Assembly: GCF_913060805.1 (NCBI RefSeq)
Contig: NZ_CAJXTC010000001.1
Coordinates: forward strand, 124,001 to 188,000
Source of the DNA: an uncultured Draconibacterium sp.
Lineage (GTDB): Bacteria > Bacteroidota > Bacteroidia > Bacteroidales > Prolixibacteraceae
Reading direction: 5' to 3'
DNA: 64,000 nt
Part shown: positions 45,345 to 54,027 of the stretch, in pieces
Numbering within the stretch: the first letter of the stretch is position 1
Layout of the letters: the number at the start of each line of letters is the position of its first letter
Made by a program: the position numbers and the translations under genes
The notes under the pieces: generated by a model
What the model was told of the DNA's origin: nothing
Databases searched by the model: none
What the model saw: the letters and a program-made list of their open reading frames with translations, nothing else

Positions 45345-46372
45345 ACAGCTACTTAAAAATTACACTAGGGCGGCTCATAAAAAACAGGGTATTACAACAT
45401 ATCCTGTTTTGGTGTTTATCGTTTTTAATTCTGATGAACGTGTTAAAAGTGTCGGCCGAAGTAAAACGGATCGACCTGATTTACGCGGCTGTTTTTCACC
45501 TACCCATAGTTTGTGTGGTTTACCTGAATTTAAAACTGCTTTTCCCGCTACTTTGGGAGCGCGGCAATTATTTTAGTTACGCTATAGCTGTTATTGTGGC
45601 AGCTGCTTTGGGCTCAGGTTTTTACCTGCTTTTATTCGACAAACTGATCGATTATATTTTCAAAGGCTATTATTTTATAGCCTACTACAGCTTTTGGGAT
45701 ATTTCGTTGTTTTTTGCCATTTACCTGTTTATTTCCAGTTTGTTGCACCTCGCGCGTGGGTATTTCCGTGCCGAAGAACTGGAAAAAGAAAAATCGCAGG
45801 CGGAACTAAAAGCTTTAAAGTCGCAAATCAATCCGCATTTTCTTTTTAATTCGTTGAACAGCATTTACAGCATGGCCCGAAAAGAATCGAAGGAAGTGCC
45901 TGAAAAGATCGTTCAGCTTAGCGATTTAATGCGCCATATTATTTACGAATCGGATGCTGATTTTATCGCTTTGAAAAAGGAAGTTGAAATGTTGCAGAAT
46001 TATATCGATATGCAGAATCTCCGCTCAGGTAAAAGCCAAATTGTTTTCAATATTATTGGCGAAATAAAAGGGAAAAAAATTGCACCCTTGTTGTTCCTGC
46101 CTTTTGTTGAGAACAGTTTTAAACACGGGATGAAAGGAGGAGCAGACAATGCCTTCGTGAACATCAAAGTTGAAGTTTCGGCTAAGGAGCTTCATTTCGA
46201 GGTTGAAAACAGTAAAGGACAGGCAAACGATCCGTTCTCGGCAAAATACCATGGAATTGGAATTGAGAATGTGAAGAAGCGCCTGGCAATGATCTATCCC
46301 AATCAACACAAGTTGAAGATCTCGGATAATGAAGAAACATTTAAAGTACTTTTGCAAATACAACTGAGTTAG
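45341..46372 (+). CDS. LytS-type (His_kinase PF06580) sensor histidine kinase
   Basis: A 343-residue inner-membrane sensor. Four hydrophobic segments lie at about residues 15-35, 45-65, 75-105 and 118-138, then a short helical coiled stretch (EELEKEKSQAELKALKSQ). INPHFLFNSLNSIYSMA, with the phospho-acceptor His near residue 165, is the LytS family signature. FVENSFKHG and GIGIENVKKRLAMIYP are the N and G boxes of the ATPase domain. It phosphorylates the LytTR regulator whose gene starts 6 bp downstream. The lack of a large periplasmic domain suggests that the membrane helices or the neighbouring lipoprotein sense the signal. Confidence 0.9.
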   Translation: MNSYLKITLGRLIKNRVLQHILFWCLSFLILMNVLKVSAEVKRIDLIYAAVFHLPIVCVVYLNLKLLFPLLWERGNYFSYAIAVIVAAALGSGFYLLLFDKLIDYIFKGYYFIAYYSFWDISLFFAIYLFISSLLHLARGYFRAEELEKEKSQAELKALKSQINPHFLFNSLNSIYSMARKESKEVPEKIVQLSDLMRHIIYESDADFIALKKEVEMLQNYIDMQNLRSGKSQIVFNIIGEIKGKKIAPLLFLPFVENSFKHGMKGGADNAFVNIKVEVSAKELHFEVENSKGQANDPFSAKYHGIGIENVKKRLAMIYPNQHKLKISDNEETFKVLLQIQLS

Positions 46373-46378
46373 CAAAAC

Positions 46379-47074
46379 ATGGCTAAAACAAAAACATTAA
46401 ACTGTATTATTGTTGACGACGAGCCATTATCGCAGGATGTGATCCGCGATTTTGTTGAAGCTTGTCCGGAGTTGGAGCTTGCCGGAATTTGCAACGACGC
46501 TTTGGAAGCCGGTCAGTTGTTAAAACAGATAAACATCGACTTACTTTTTTTAGATATAAACATGCCCAAGCTCAGCGGAATCGGGTTCGTGAAAAGTTTA
46601 AAAGAACCGCCGCTGTTTATTTTGGTTACTGCCTATCCCGAATTTGCACTGGAAGGTTTTGAGGTTGACGCGGTGGATTATCTGCTAAAACCGGTTTCGT
46701 TCGAGCGGTTCCGAATGGCTGTAAATCGTGCACTCGAACGTTTTTCATCCCGAGAGGAGAGTACCGGGCAGCATTTGATGGTGCGTGCCAATAAGAAAGA
46801 TTACCGGATTAATTTCGACGAAATAATTTACCTGGAAGCGCAGGGCGATTATGTACGTTTTGTTACCGAAACCCAATCGTTGATGGTGCACGGACGATTT
46901 AAAGATTTTATAGCTCAGCTACCTGAAAATCGATTTGGACGCATTCATAAATCGTATCTGGTTTCGCTGTCAAAAGTGGTTTATTTGGAGGGAAACCGGG
47001 TAAATCTTGGCGAGGTAAAATTACCCGTTAGTTTGAGTTTTAAAGAGACGTTTGTAAGCAAACTCAACGCATAA
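46379..47074 (+). CDS. LytTR family response regulator
   Basis: A 231-residue two-component regulator. The N-terminal receiver (residues 5-120) has CIIVDDEPLSQDVIRD, with acidic residues near 12-14, LLFLDINMPKLSG with the phospho-acceptor Asp, LVTAYPEFALEGFEVDAVDY and the Lys in YLLKPVSFERF. The C-terminal LytTR domain (about 135-231) includes MVRANKKDYRINFDEIIYLE and AQGDYVRFVTETQSLMVHGR, then FGRIHKSYLVSLSKVVYLEG. LytTR proteins bind tandem direct repeats, and a fitting pair lies upstream of this operon. It is the last gene and is followed by a bidirectional hairpin. Confidence 0.93.
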   Translation: MAKTKTLNCIIVDDEPLSQDVIRDFVEACPELELAGICNDALEAGQLLKQINIDLLFLDINMPKLSGIGFVKSLKEPPLFILVTAYPEFALEGFEVDAVDYLLKPVSFERFRMAVNRALERFSSREESTGQHLMVRANKKDYRINFDEIIYLEAQGDYVRFVTETQSLMVHGRFKDFIAQLPENRFGRIHKSYLVSLSKVVYLEGNRVNLGEVKLPVSLSFKETFVSKLNA

Positions 47075-47076
47075 AA

Positions 47077-47106
47077 AAAGACACAAACCCAAAGGAATGT
47101 GTCTTT
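47077..47106. terminator. Bidirectional hairpin between LytTR and OmpP1 genes
   Basis: AAAGACACA (47077-47085) pairs with TGTGTCTTT (47098-47106). The hairpin sits between convergent genes, with A-rich sequence on one side and T-rich on the other, so it can end transcription in both directions. Confidence 0.75.
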
Positions 47107-47127
47107 CTGTTTATATCTTTTGTTTTA

Positions 47128-48678
47128 CTAGAATTTAAATCCCAGCGTAAACATTACATCGTGAGTTAAACCGTCAAATTTAGCAGCTTCCGGTACCGGA
47201 TAGTAACCCGAAACCGGTGCGCTATACGGCAATTCGTATTCCATCATATCGGTCAGGCGGTAGGCCAAATCGAAAGTGAAACTGCCAAAACGGTAACCTA
47301 AACCTGCAGAGTAAACATTCAATTCGTCGTTCGACTTAAATTGGTCGTTTCCTAACGAAGTTGATTTGTATGCAGTTGGATAATACTCGTAACCGGCACG
47401 CAAACTTAAGTTGTCAGTTGCACGCAATTCGCCACCAACACGTATGTTGCCAACCGATTTATAGGCATCTTTAATTTCCTGGTTTTCGGCAGTAAATCCG
47501 TAACCGTCGCCACCTCTTCTAAGTTTTGCCGATGAATAATCAACATATTCATAATCAATGCTGATCAATCCTTTTTTTGCAATTACAAAAGCACCGCTAA
47601 ATGTTGCACGCAATGGCGTATTTAGTTGATAATCGTAATTGTTTAAAGGTGAATATCCCGCATCGTCAACTACACCGATATCTTCAAAATCATTTCTTGA
47701 GAACATTTCAGTGTGGAAGAAATCGTGCATGTCGTAGAAAGTAGGAGTGTGAAGTGATGCTCCTAAACGAATTTCGTTAATCGGTTTGTATATAACACCA
47801 ATTTTAAAGTTGTAACCTGTTCCTGTTGTTCTCAGGTAGCTGTTAAATTGCATGTCGACAAAGTTTGGAATTACATTTTGTTCGTCCCACTCTTCGTAAG
47901 TGCTCGATTCGCGATAGTAAATATCGGTTACTCCCAACGTAGCTCCAAGGTATACTTTGTGGTTAAAATTCAGTCCAACGGCAAAGCTGTATTCATCAAT
48001 CGATCCTGAACGCGAAATACTTTTGCGTTGCGCTACCGGATGGTTCTGAATATTTTGATCAAATGGATTAATTTGTATATCGCTTCTCCATAATCCGGCT
48101 TCTTCGTCGTAATACATTAAATCTGCACCCGAATTATTGTCCGAATTGTAATAAGCCAACTCTTCGTAGTAATCGCTCCAGCCTGCATTCGGATCTTCGC
48201 CATTTGCATTTTCAATCAGGTCGTCCATAAATGAACTGGTAACTCCCGTAGCTCCCAATAGCGAGTTGCTGTTAAAGTCTTTCAGGCGGTTATAGCCAAT
48301 TCCAAGGTTTACACTTATAAGGCCAACATCGCTGCGCGACGCTGTAGGAATTACTGTTACATAGCTTAAATTATTCAATGCAACGTTGTATTTGGTATCC
48401 TCCATCAAGGTATTCATGTAGTTACCTTCGGTTTTGCCGTAAGTAAACTTTGGTGTAACGGTTAATTCCGACGTTCGGTAAACTCCCAAACCGGCAGGGT
48501 TAATACTGGTAGAAGTAAAGTCGCCGCCCAATGCTCCAAATGCATTACCCATCGCTCCGGCACGTGCTGTTCCGGTAACTTGAATGCTGGAATAGCGAAG
48601 TGCATCGAGCAAATCTTGTGCCTGCATAAAAAAGGGCATAAATAGGGCAAGTAAGAGTATGCTAAAATATTTTTTCAT
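47128..48678 (-). CDS. OmpP1/FadL family outer-membrane transporter
   Basis: A 516-residue exported barrel. Residues 1-20 are a signal peptide ending MQAQ. ALRYSSIQVTGTARAGAMGN and FGALGGDFTSTSINPAGLGV form the FadL plug/N-terminal signature of Bacteroidota OmpP1 proteins. The rest alternates strands (LISVNLGIGYNRLKDFNSNS, LRAGYEYYPTAYKSTSLGND) and ends in FTLGFKF. Members move long-chain fatty acids or other hydrophobic compounds across the outer membrane. No fatty-acid gene is adjacent. It lies 34 bp after the aromatic/glycine-rich lipoprotein on the same strand and may be cotranscribed with it. Confidence 0.88.
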   Translation of the reverse strand: MKKYFSILLLALFMPFFMQAQDLLDALRYSSIQVTGTARAGAMGNAFGALGGDFTSTSINPAGLGVYRTSELTVTPKFTYGKTEGNYMNTLMEDTKYNVALNNLSYVTVIPTASRSDVGLISVNLGIGYNRLKDFNSNSLLGATGVTSSFMDDLIENANGEDPNAGWSDYYEELAYYNSDNNSGADLMYYDEEAGLWRSDIQINPFDQNIQNHPVAQRKSISRSGSIDEYSFAVGLNFNHKVYLGATLGVTDIYYRESSTYEEWDEQNVIPNFVDMQFNSYLRTTGTGYNFKIGVIYKPINEIRLGASLHTPTFYDMHDFFHTEMFSRNDFEDIGVVDDAGYSPLNNYDYQLNTPLRATFSGAFVIAKKGLISIDYEYVDYSSAKLRRGGDGYGFTAENQEIKDAYKSVGNIRVGGELRATDNLSLRAGYEYYPTAYKSTSLGNDQFKSNDELNVYSAGLGYRFGSFTFDLAYRLTDMMEYELPYSAPVSGYYPVPEAAKFDGLTHDVMFTLGFKF

Positions 48679-48712
48679 GGCAAATAGTTTTTGTCGTTAA
48701 TGTTCTTTGATA

Positions 48713-50110
48713 CTATCTTCTTCCACCACCACCGCGTGATGAACCACCAGAACTTCTTGAGCCGCCAGAAGAGCCGCTACTTCTAGAACCGCCTGAAGAG
48801 CCACTGCTTCTTATGCTGCTGCCGCCACTGCTTCTGTAACTGCTTCCGCTGCTACGCGATGGGCTGCTGCTACGGTAGGTGCTGGTTGATTTGGTAGAAG
48901 ACGGTGCACGATATGAACGTGAAGAGCTTCCGCTACTTGAACTACGATTGTAAGTAGAGGTTGAACGGTACGATCTGTTGTAAGTTGAAGTCGACTTTGG
49001 AGCCGTGTAATTCGAACTTGATCGATTACTGTTCGACGTAACTACTCGTGGTTTTGTGTAGTTTGTACTTGCATTGCTACTAGGTCGTGTATAACTTCGG
49101 GTTGTTGTTGCCGAACCCGGACGAGTGTAGCTTTGCGTACGCGTTGTAGCCGATTTTGATGTATTTGTTGCCGGACGAGTTGTAGCACTCGTTGTTCTTC
49201 TTTGTTCAGTTAAAACTCTTGCGTTATTTGTTGCCGATCTGTCGGTTGCAGTTCTGGTTCTGTCGGTGGTTGCCGATTTGTTTACAGTGCTTGTTCCGCG
49301 TCGGTTGTTACTTGCCGACACTGCTGCTGCAGATGATGATCTGCGGGCTGCATCGCCACGGTAAACATTGGTACCTGTTGAACGACGTTGGCCATACGTA
49401 TAACCTCTTCCGTAATCGTTGTAGTAACCGCCGCCGCCATAATAGCCGCCACCGTACCAACCACCGTACCAGCCTCCGCCGTACCAGCCACCGTAGTATG
49501 GTGGATAGTAGCCATAGCCCCAGCCATAATAAGGATAATTCCAACCCCAGCCCCAGCCGGAATAGAATCCACCCCAGCCAAGCGACCAGCTAAGTGACCA
49601 TGATGGGTAGTACCATGATGAGTAATAATATGGATCGTAGTAAAATGGATCGTAATAACTCCAGCTGTCCCAATAGAACGGATCGTAAAAGGACGGACGG
49701 TGGAAACGGCGGATACGGTAGGCGTAGTCCAGCTCGTCGCCATCGTAATAGTTGTTTATTACGTATTTCATTTCATCGTCGTTGTAGTATACTGTTGTGT
49801 CGCTGGCTTCCATTTCCATTTGGTCCATGTTGTAGCGCAACACATCGGCATCTTCTTCCGAGCCTTCAAAAATGTAGTTATTCATGGTATTCGAACCATC
49901 TTCACCTTTTTCAATATTGCTGATGATCATGGTGTTGGCCGATTTTTCAACCGGTTGCTGTTCCACAACTTCTTCAACAGCTATTGGAGGAGGAACTTCA
50001 CCCGGATTAAAGTAGATGTCGTCGGAATACGTACCAGACACATATCCTCCCGTCGAACAGGCTCCAAGAACGATAGCCAGTAATCCTAAAAATGTTAATC
50101 TTGATTTCAT
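48713..50110 (-). CDS. Lipoprotein with aromatic/glycine-rich and Ser/Thr/Arg-rich low-complexity regions
   Basis: A 465-residue predicted lipoprotein (type II signal, Cys18 in LGACST). Residues 30-135 are acidic. Residues 140-242 are extraordinarily rich in Tyr, Trp, Gly, Phe and Pro, in tandem YDPFY/SWSYYDPFY and YGGWYGGG-type units. Residues 243-465 are Ser/Thr/Arg/Ala-rich with short repeats such as SGSSSRSYR and SSGGSRSSG. Comparable low-complexity lipoproteins occur in Bacteroidota, but the function is unknown. The aromatic/glycine section could form a beta-rich fibre-like or ligand-adhesive layer, and the basic tail could bind acidic polymers. A strong Shine-Dalgarno GGAGG (complement of 50118-50122) precedes the ATG, so expression is probably high. 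Confidence 0.75.
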   Translation of the reverse strand: MKSRLTFLGLLAIVLGACSTGGYVSGTYSDDIYFNPGEVPPPIAVEEVVEQQPVEKSANTMIISNIEKGEDGSNTMNNYIFEGSEEDADVLRYNMDQMEMEASDTTVYYNDDEMKYVINNYYDGDELDYAYRIRRFHRPSFYDPFYWDSWSYYDPFYYDPYYYSSWYYPSWSLSWSLGWGGFYSGWGWGWNYPYYGWGYGYYPPYYGGWYGGGWYGGWYGGGYYGGGGYYNDYGRGYTYGQRRSTGTNVYRGDAARRSSSAAAVSASNNRRGTSTVNKSATTDRTRTATDRSATNNARVLTEQRRTTSATTRPATNTSKSATTRTQSYTRPGSATTTRSYTRPSSNASTNYTKPRVVTSNSNRSSSNYTAPKSTSTYNRSYRSTSTYNRSSSSGSSSRSYRAPSSTKSTSTYRSSSPSRSSGSSYRSSGGSSIRSSGSSGGSRSSGSSGGSRSSGGSSRGGGGRR

Positions 50111-50207
50111 AAGGTATCCTCCGTTTATTTAATGTCAATAATAATTACTTTCTTTGTAAGCTCAAAATTTATAATGTAAAAACAAAATCTATACCAAATA
50201 TTAGATT

Positions 50208-51683
50208 ATGGCGAAAGAATTGACCTCGCGTAGCGAGAATTATTCACAATGGTACCAGGATTTGGTAATTAAAGCAGACCTGGCCGAGAATTCAGCGGTT
50301 AGGGGATGTATGGTTATAAAGCCTTATGGCTATGCCATTTGGGAGAAAATGCAGGCCGAGCTCGACCGTATGTTTAAAGAGACCGGACACGTTAATGCCT
50401 ACTTCCCGCTTTTTATACCAAAATCTTTTTTTAGTAAAGAAGCCGACCACGTTGAAGGCTTTGCAAAAGAGTGTGCAGTAGTTACTCACTATCGTTTAAA
50501 GAACGATGAGGAGAATGGCGGTGTGGTTGTTGACCCGGATGCCAAACTGGAAGAGGAATTGATTGTACGACCGACTTCTGAAACCATAATCTGGAATACG
50601 TATAAAAACTGGATCCAGTCGTACCGCGACCTGCCAATTCTGTGTAACCAGTGGGCAAACGTTGTGCGTTGGGAAATGCGTACCCGCTTATTCTTGCGTA
50701 CTGCCGAGTTTTTGTGGCAGGAAGGTCACACGGCTCACGCTACAAAAGCGGAGGCCATTGAAGAGACAGAAAAGATCATTAACGTATATGCCAATTTTGC
50801 CGAGAATTTTATGGCCGTTCCGGTTGTGAAAGGTTTAAAATCGGCCAACGAGCGTTTTGCCGGTGCTTTGGAAACTTATTCTATCGAGGCGTTGATGCAG
50901 GATGGAAAAGCTTTGCAGTCGGGAACTTCACACTTCCTTGGGCAGAACTTTGCCAAAGCTTTTGATGTAACTTTTGCAACTAAAGAAGGAAAAGAAGATT
51001 ACGTTTGGGCAACATCGTGGGGAGTTTCAACCCGTTTGATGGGAGCGTTGATTATGGCGCACTCTGACGATAATGGACTGGTACTTCCTCCAAGACTGGC
51101 ACCTTTCCAGGTGGTAATCGTACCTATTTACCGTAAAGATGAACAGTTAGCTGAAATTACTGAAAAGGTAGATGAGATTATTGCCAAGTTGAAAGCACGA
51201 GGTATTTCTGTGAAATACGACGACCGCGATACGCGTAAACCGGGATGGAAATTTGCGGAATATGAATTGAAAGGTGTTCCTGTGCGTTTGGCAATGGGAC
51301 CACGCGATTTGGAGAATGGAACTGTTGAAGTTGCACGTCGTGATACATTGACAAAAGAAGTGACTTCGCTCGACAATATCGACGAGTACGTAGAAAAATT
51401 GTTGGAAGATATTCAGCAAAATATTTTCAAGAAAGCCTACGATTTCAGAGCTGAAAATACACGCAAAGTTGATACCTGGGACGAGTTTAAAGAAGTGTTG
51501 AATACCAAAGGTGGATTTATTTCAGCACACTGGGATGGCACTCCTGAAACAGAGGAAGCCATTAAAAACGAAACCAAGGCAACCATTCGTTGTATGCCGC
51601 TGGAATACGAAGAGGAAGAAGGTGTTTGTATCTATTCGGGCAAACCTTCAAAACGCAGAGTATTGTTTGCATTAGCATATTAA
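50208..51683 (+). CDS. proS: Prolyl-tRNA synthetase (archaeal/eukaryote-type)
   Basis: A 491-residue class II aminoacyl-tRNA synthetase charging tRNA-Pro. [40 protein letters not shown] and [20 protein letters not shown] are motif 1/2 regions, [20 protein letters not shown] carries the Arg of motif 2, and [14 protein letters not shown]-type sequence ([20 protein letters not shown]) is motif 3. The anticodon-binding domain follows at about 300-390. It belongs to the ProS type 3 group shared with archaea and eukaryotes and lacks the INS editing domain of the bacterial type, as is usual in Bacteroidota. It is monocistronic. Its stop directly abuts a family A repeat. Confidence 0.96.
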   Translation: MAKELTSRSENYSQWYQDLVIKADLAENSAVRGCMVIKPYGYAIWEKMQAELDRMFKETGHVNAYFPLFIPKSFFSKEADHVEGFAKECAVVTHYRLKNDEENGGVVVDPDAKLEEELIVRPTSETIIWNTYKNWIQSYRDLPILCNQWANVVRWEMRTRLFLRTAEFLWQEGHTAHATKAEAIEETEKIINVYANFAENFMAVPVVKGLKSANERFAGALETYSIEALMQDGKALQSGTSHFLGQNFAKAFDVTFATKEGKEDYVWATSWGVSTRLMGALIMAHSDDNGLVLPPRLAPFQVVIVPIYRKDEQLAEITEKVDEIIAKLKARGISVKYDDRDTRKPGWKFAEYELKGVPVRLAMGPRDLENGTVEVARRDTLTKEVTSLDNIDEYVEKLLEDIQQNIFKKAYDFRAENTRKVDTWDEFKEVLNTKGGFISAHWDGTPETEEAIKNETKATIRCMPLEYEEEEGVCIYSGKPSKRRVLFALAY

Positions 51684-51755
51684 TGTCATTTCGAATGCAA
51701 TGAGAAATCTGCTACATTGAAAAAGATTTCTCCTCGCTAGCTCGTCGAAATGACA
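51684..51755. repeat. Palindromic intergenic repeat, family A, copy 3
   Basis: Outer arms TGTCATTTCGA (51684-51694) and TCGAAATGACA (51745-51755) are perfect 11-bp inverted repeats identical to those at 2466-2557. The inner AGAAATCT/AGATTTCT pair is at 51703-51710 and 51724-51731. The left arm starts at the first base after the proS stop codon. Confidence 0.75.
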
Positions 51756-51766
51756 AGAAAAATATA

Positions 51767-51799
51767 AAAGCAGCTCATCCGGGCTGCTTTCTTTTTTTT
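51767..51799 (+). terminator. Rho-independent terminator of proS
   Basis: AAAGCAGC (51767-51774) pairs with GCTGCTTT (51783-51790) and is followed by C and a run of T. Confidence 0.8.
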
Positions 51800-51838
51800 C
51801 AGTAATTGTGTACATTTAAAAGTTAATATTTGTATGCT

Positions 51839-52525
51839 ATGACAGAAAAAGAAGTTCGGGCTTCATTCCTTGAAGCACTGGTAATCAAATCAACCGTAAA
51901 ACAACAAGTTTACGATAATACCCGACAAACTTTTACCATCCTGAAAAAGGTGTTGAATCAGCTTGAAAAAGATTATTTGAATGCCGTGAAAGGAAAGGTG
52001 CCTGAAAATGCTTTGCCAAACTATCACGATCGTGGTCCCTTTGAAGTGGAGTTTAAAGTGGGCGGCGATCTGCTGATATTCAGTATGCACTCCAATGTTT
52101 TTGAGTTCGACGATAAACACCCCGTATGGAAAACAAAATACATCGAAGAAGATTCGCTGCGTTCGTATTGCGGAGTGATCAACATTTATAATTTTCTGGC
52201 CGATTCGTTTAAATACAACCGTGTTAACGATCTCGGATATCTGGTAGCACGCATTTTTGTAAACAAAGACAAACATTTTTTCGTTGAAGGAAAGCGGCAG
52301 TCAGACGAGGTTGTGAAAGATTTTGCCAACGATACCATTTCGCCGGGGGTGATCAGGCAAATTGTTGAAACTGCCATTCAGTACAGTATTGAATTCGATT
52401 TGTTGATGCCGGTTTACGACCAGGTGAAAGTGGCCACGGTAGATCAGATGAGGCAAAAAATGAGTCATTCGAAAATGGTTACCGGCAAACGTTTGGGATT
52501 TACCTTTAATTCCGACGATGTTTAG
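51839..52525 (+). CDS. Conserved hypothetical protein (228 aa)
   Basis: I cannot assign a function. The 228-residue protein is soluble and has no signal peptide. It starts MTEKEVRASFLEALVIKSTV, has a helical N-terminus (residues 1-60), a middle alpha+beta part with PFEVEFKVGGDLLIFSMHSN and VFEFDDKHPVWKTKYIEEDS, then YCGVINIYNFLADSFKYNRV and KDKHFFVEGKRQSDEVVKDF. The second half is typical of small sensory or nucleotide-binding folds, though nothing diagnostic is seen. I preferred the ATG at 51839 over the TTG at 51830, which adds three residues. It lies between proS and pepT, each apparently separately transcribed. Confidence 0.65.
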   Translation: MTEKEVRASFLEALVIKSTVKQQVYDNTRQTFTILKKVLNQLEKDYLNAVKGKVPENALPNYHDRGPFEVEFKVGGDLLIFSMHSNVFEFDDKHPVWKTKYIEEDSLRSYCGVINIYNFLADSFKYNRVNDLGYLVARIFVNKDKHFFVEGKRQSDEVVKDFANDTISPGVIRQIVETAIQYSIEFDLLMPVYDQVKVATVDQMRQKMSHSKMVTGKRLGFTFNSDDV

Positions 52526-52548
52526 AACCTGGATACTTTGTGAAAAAA

Positions 52549-52589
52549 GGATGTCATCTTTATTTTCAGAATAAAGAAAGATGACATCC
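52549..52589. repeat. Long hairpin between hypothetical gene and pepT
   Basis: GGATGTCATCTTT (52549-52561) pairs with AAAGATGACATCC (52577-52589), and an inner CTTTATT/AATAAAG pair extends the stem. A TTTTTT tract follows only when read on the minus strand; on the plus strand the preceding sequence is A-rich and little T follows. It may be a weak plus-strand terminator or a mobile palindrome. Confidence 0.6.
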
Positions 52590-52661
52590 CTGAATTACTG
52601 GATGCTTGATACCAGATGCCAAATTGAAAGCTTTGTCAGTTTTTATCCGGTGCAAAAAATA

Positions 52662-52669
52662 TAAATTTG
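52662..52669 (+). promoter_or_regulatory. Candidate -7 box of pepT
   Basis: TAAATTTG matches TAnnTTTG exactly, 43 bp before the pepT ATG. The nearest upstream TTTG (52632-52635) is 26 bp away, longer than usual. Confidence 0.4.
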
Positions 52670-52712
52670 CACATCGCGTTGAAAATAGAATATTAAAAAG
52701 TCATATAAGAGA

Positions 52713-53939
52713 ATGGAAAAAGTAGTAGAACGATTTATCAATTACGCAAAACAATACACCACTTCCGATCCAAAAAGTAAAACTTACCCAAGTACCGACC
52801 GCCAGCTGGTTTTTATGAAAAAGCTGGTTGAGGAGCTGAAAGAAATTGGGTTAAGCGAAGTGGAAATGGACAAATACGGTTACGTAACTGCAACTATTCC
52901 AGCCAATGGCGTTAGCGATAGTCCGGTGGTTGGTTTTATTTCGCACGTTGATACCAGCCCTGATTTTTCGGGCGAAAGTGTTGAACCGCAGATATTGGAG
53001 AATTACGATGGTTGTTCGGTTTATCTGAAAAACAATGTTTGTATCGATCCGAAACAATTTCCAGAAATATTAAACTACAAAGGACAGGATATTATTACCG
53101 CCGACGGAACTACGCTTTTGGGCGCCGACGATAAAGCAGGAGTTGCCGAAATTGTAACAGCAGCCGAGCAGTTGCTGAATTCTCCTGATTTAAAACACGG
53201 CAAAATACGCATTGCTTTCACGCCCGATGAGGAGATTGGTAAAGGAACCGACTATTTTGATGTGAAGAAATTTGGTGCCGATTTTGCCTACACGCTCGAT
53301 GGCGGAGAGATTGGCGAGTTGGAGTACGAAAACTTTAATGCAGCCGGAGCGACTATCAAAATAAAAGGATTGAGCGTACATCCCGGATCGGCCAAAGATA
53401 AAATGATAAACGCCCTGTTGGTGGCGCACAAATTAGTTGCCATGTTACCGCCAACACAGCGTCCGGAACATACCGATAAGTACGAAGGATTTTTCCACCT
53501 GATCTCGATGAATGGAGGTGTTGACAAAGCAGAATTGCAATATATCATTCGCGACCACGACAAAACAAAATTCGAGGACAAAAAACGCCTGTTAACCGAT
53601 GTTGTTAAGTTGGTTAACTCGGAATACGACAAAGATATTGTAGAGCTGGAAATGGAAGATCAGTACTACAACATGCGCGAAAAAGTGGAGCCGGTAAAAT
53701 ACATTATTGATATTGCTGAAAAAGCAATGATTGATGCAGGTGTGGAGCCTAAAATAAAAGCCATTCGCGGCGGAACTGATGGTGCAAGACTTTCGTACGA
53801 AGGCCTGCCATGTCCGAATATTTTTGCGGGTGGTCATAATTTCCACGGACCGTTCGAGTTTGTTCCAATTCCATCGATGCTGAAATCGGTTGAAGTGATC
53901 CTGAACATTGCGCAGGCGGTAGGAAAACACAAAAAATAG
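52713..53939 (+). CDS. pepT: Peptidase T (tripeptidase)
   Basis: A 408-residue M20B metallopeptidase. Metal- and substrate-binding motifs are in order: FISHVDTSPDFSG (His and Asp near residues 78-80), LLGADDKAGVAEI (bridging Asp), FTPDEEIGKGTDYFD (catalytic Glu), and LDGGEIGELEYENFNAAGAT. The C-terminus ends with IRGGTDGARLSYEGLPCPNIF and AGGHNFHGPFEFVPI (His). It removes the N-terminal residue of tripeptides in the cytoplasm. Length matches the family (about 405-410). It follows its own -7 box and ends at a family B palindrome before tilS. Confidence 0.95.
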   Translation: MEKVVERFINYAKQYTTSDPKSKTYPSTDRQLVFMKKLVEELKEIGLSEVEMDKYGYVTATIPANGVSDSPVVGFISHVDTSPDFSGESVEPQILENYDGCSVYLKNNVCIDPKQFPEILNYKGQDIITADGTTLLGADDKAGVAEIVTAAEQLLNSPDLKHGKIRIAFTPDEEIGKGTDYFDVKKFGADFAYTLDGGEIGELEYENFNAAGATIKIKGLSVHPGSAKDKMINALLVAHKLVAMLPPTQRPEHTDKYEGFFHLISMNGGVDKAELQYIIRDHDKTKFEDKKRLLTDVVKLVNSEYDKDIVELEMEDQYYNMREKVEPVKYIIDIAEKAMIDAGVEPKIKAIRGGTDGARLSYEGLPCPNIFAGGHNFHGPFEFVPIPSMLKSVEVILNIAQAVGKHKK

Positions 53940-53945
53940 TATAAA

Positions 53946-54005
53946 CGTCATCCTGAACTTGTTTCAGGATCTTTTTATAGATTTCGAAACAAGTTCAGGA
54001 TAACG
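53946..54005. repeat. Palindromic intergenic repeat, family B
   Basis: The left arm CGTCATCCTGAACTTGTTTC (53946-53965) pairs with GAAACAAGTTCAGGATAACG (53986-54005): 20-bp arms with one G-T pair. The left arm is itself a small hairpin (CCTGAA-CTTGT-TTCAGG). To my knowledge this sequence is a frequent intergenic element in Bacteroidota. Only one copy is seen here. Confidence 0.65.
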
Positions 54006-54027
54006 AGCAAATAATAACCAGCAGTCC

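Noticed and set aside
49192-49923. Several open frames antisense or shifted in the aromatic-rich lipoprotein gene
   Set aside because: Low-complexity DNA with few stops gives long spurious frames in all directions. The lipoprotein reading has a proper signal peptide and Shine-Dalgarno.
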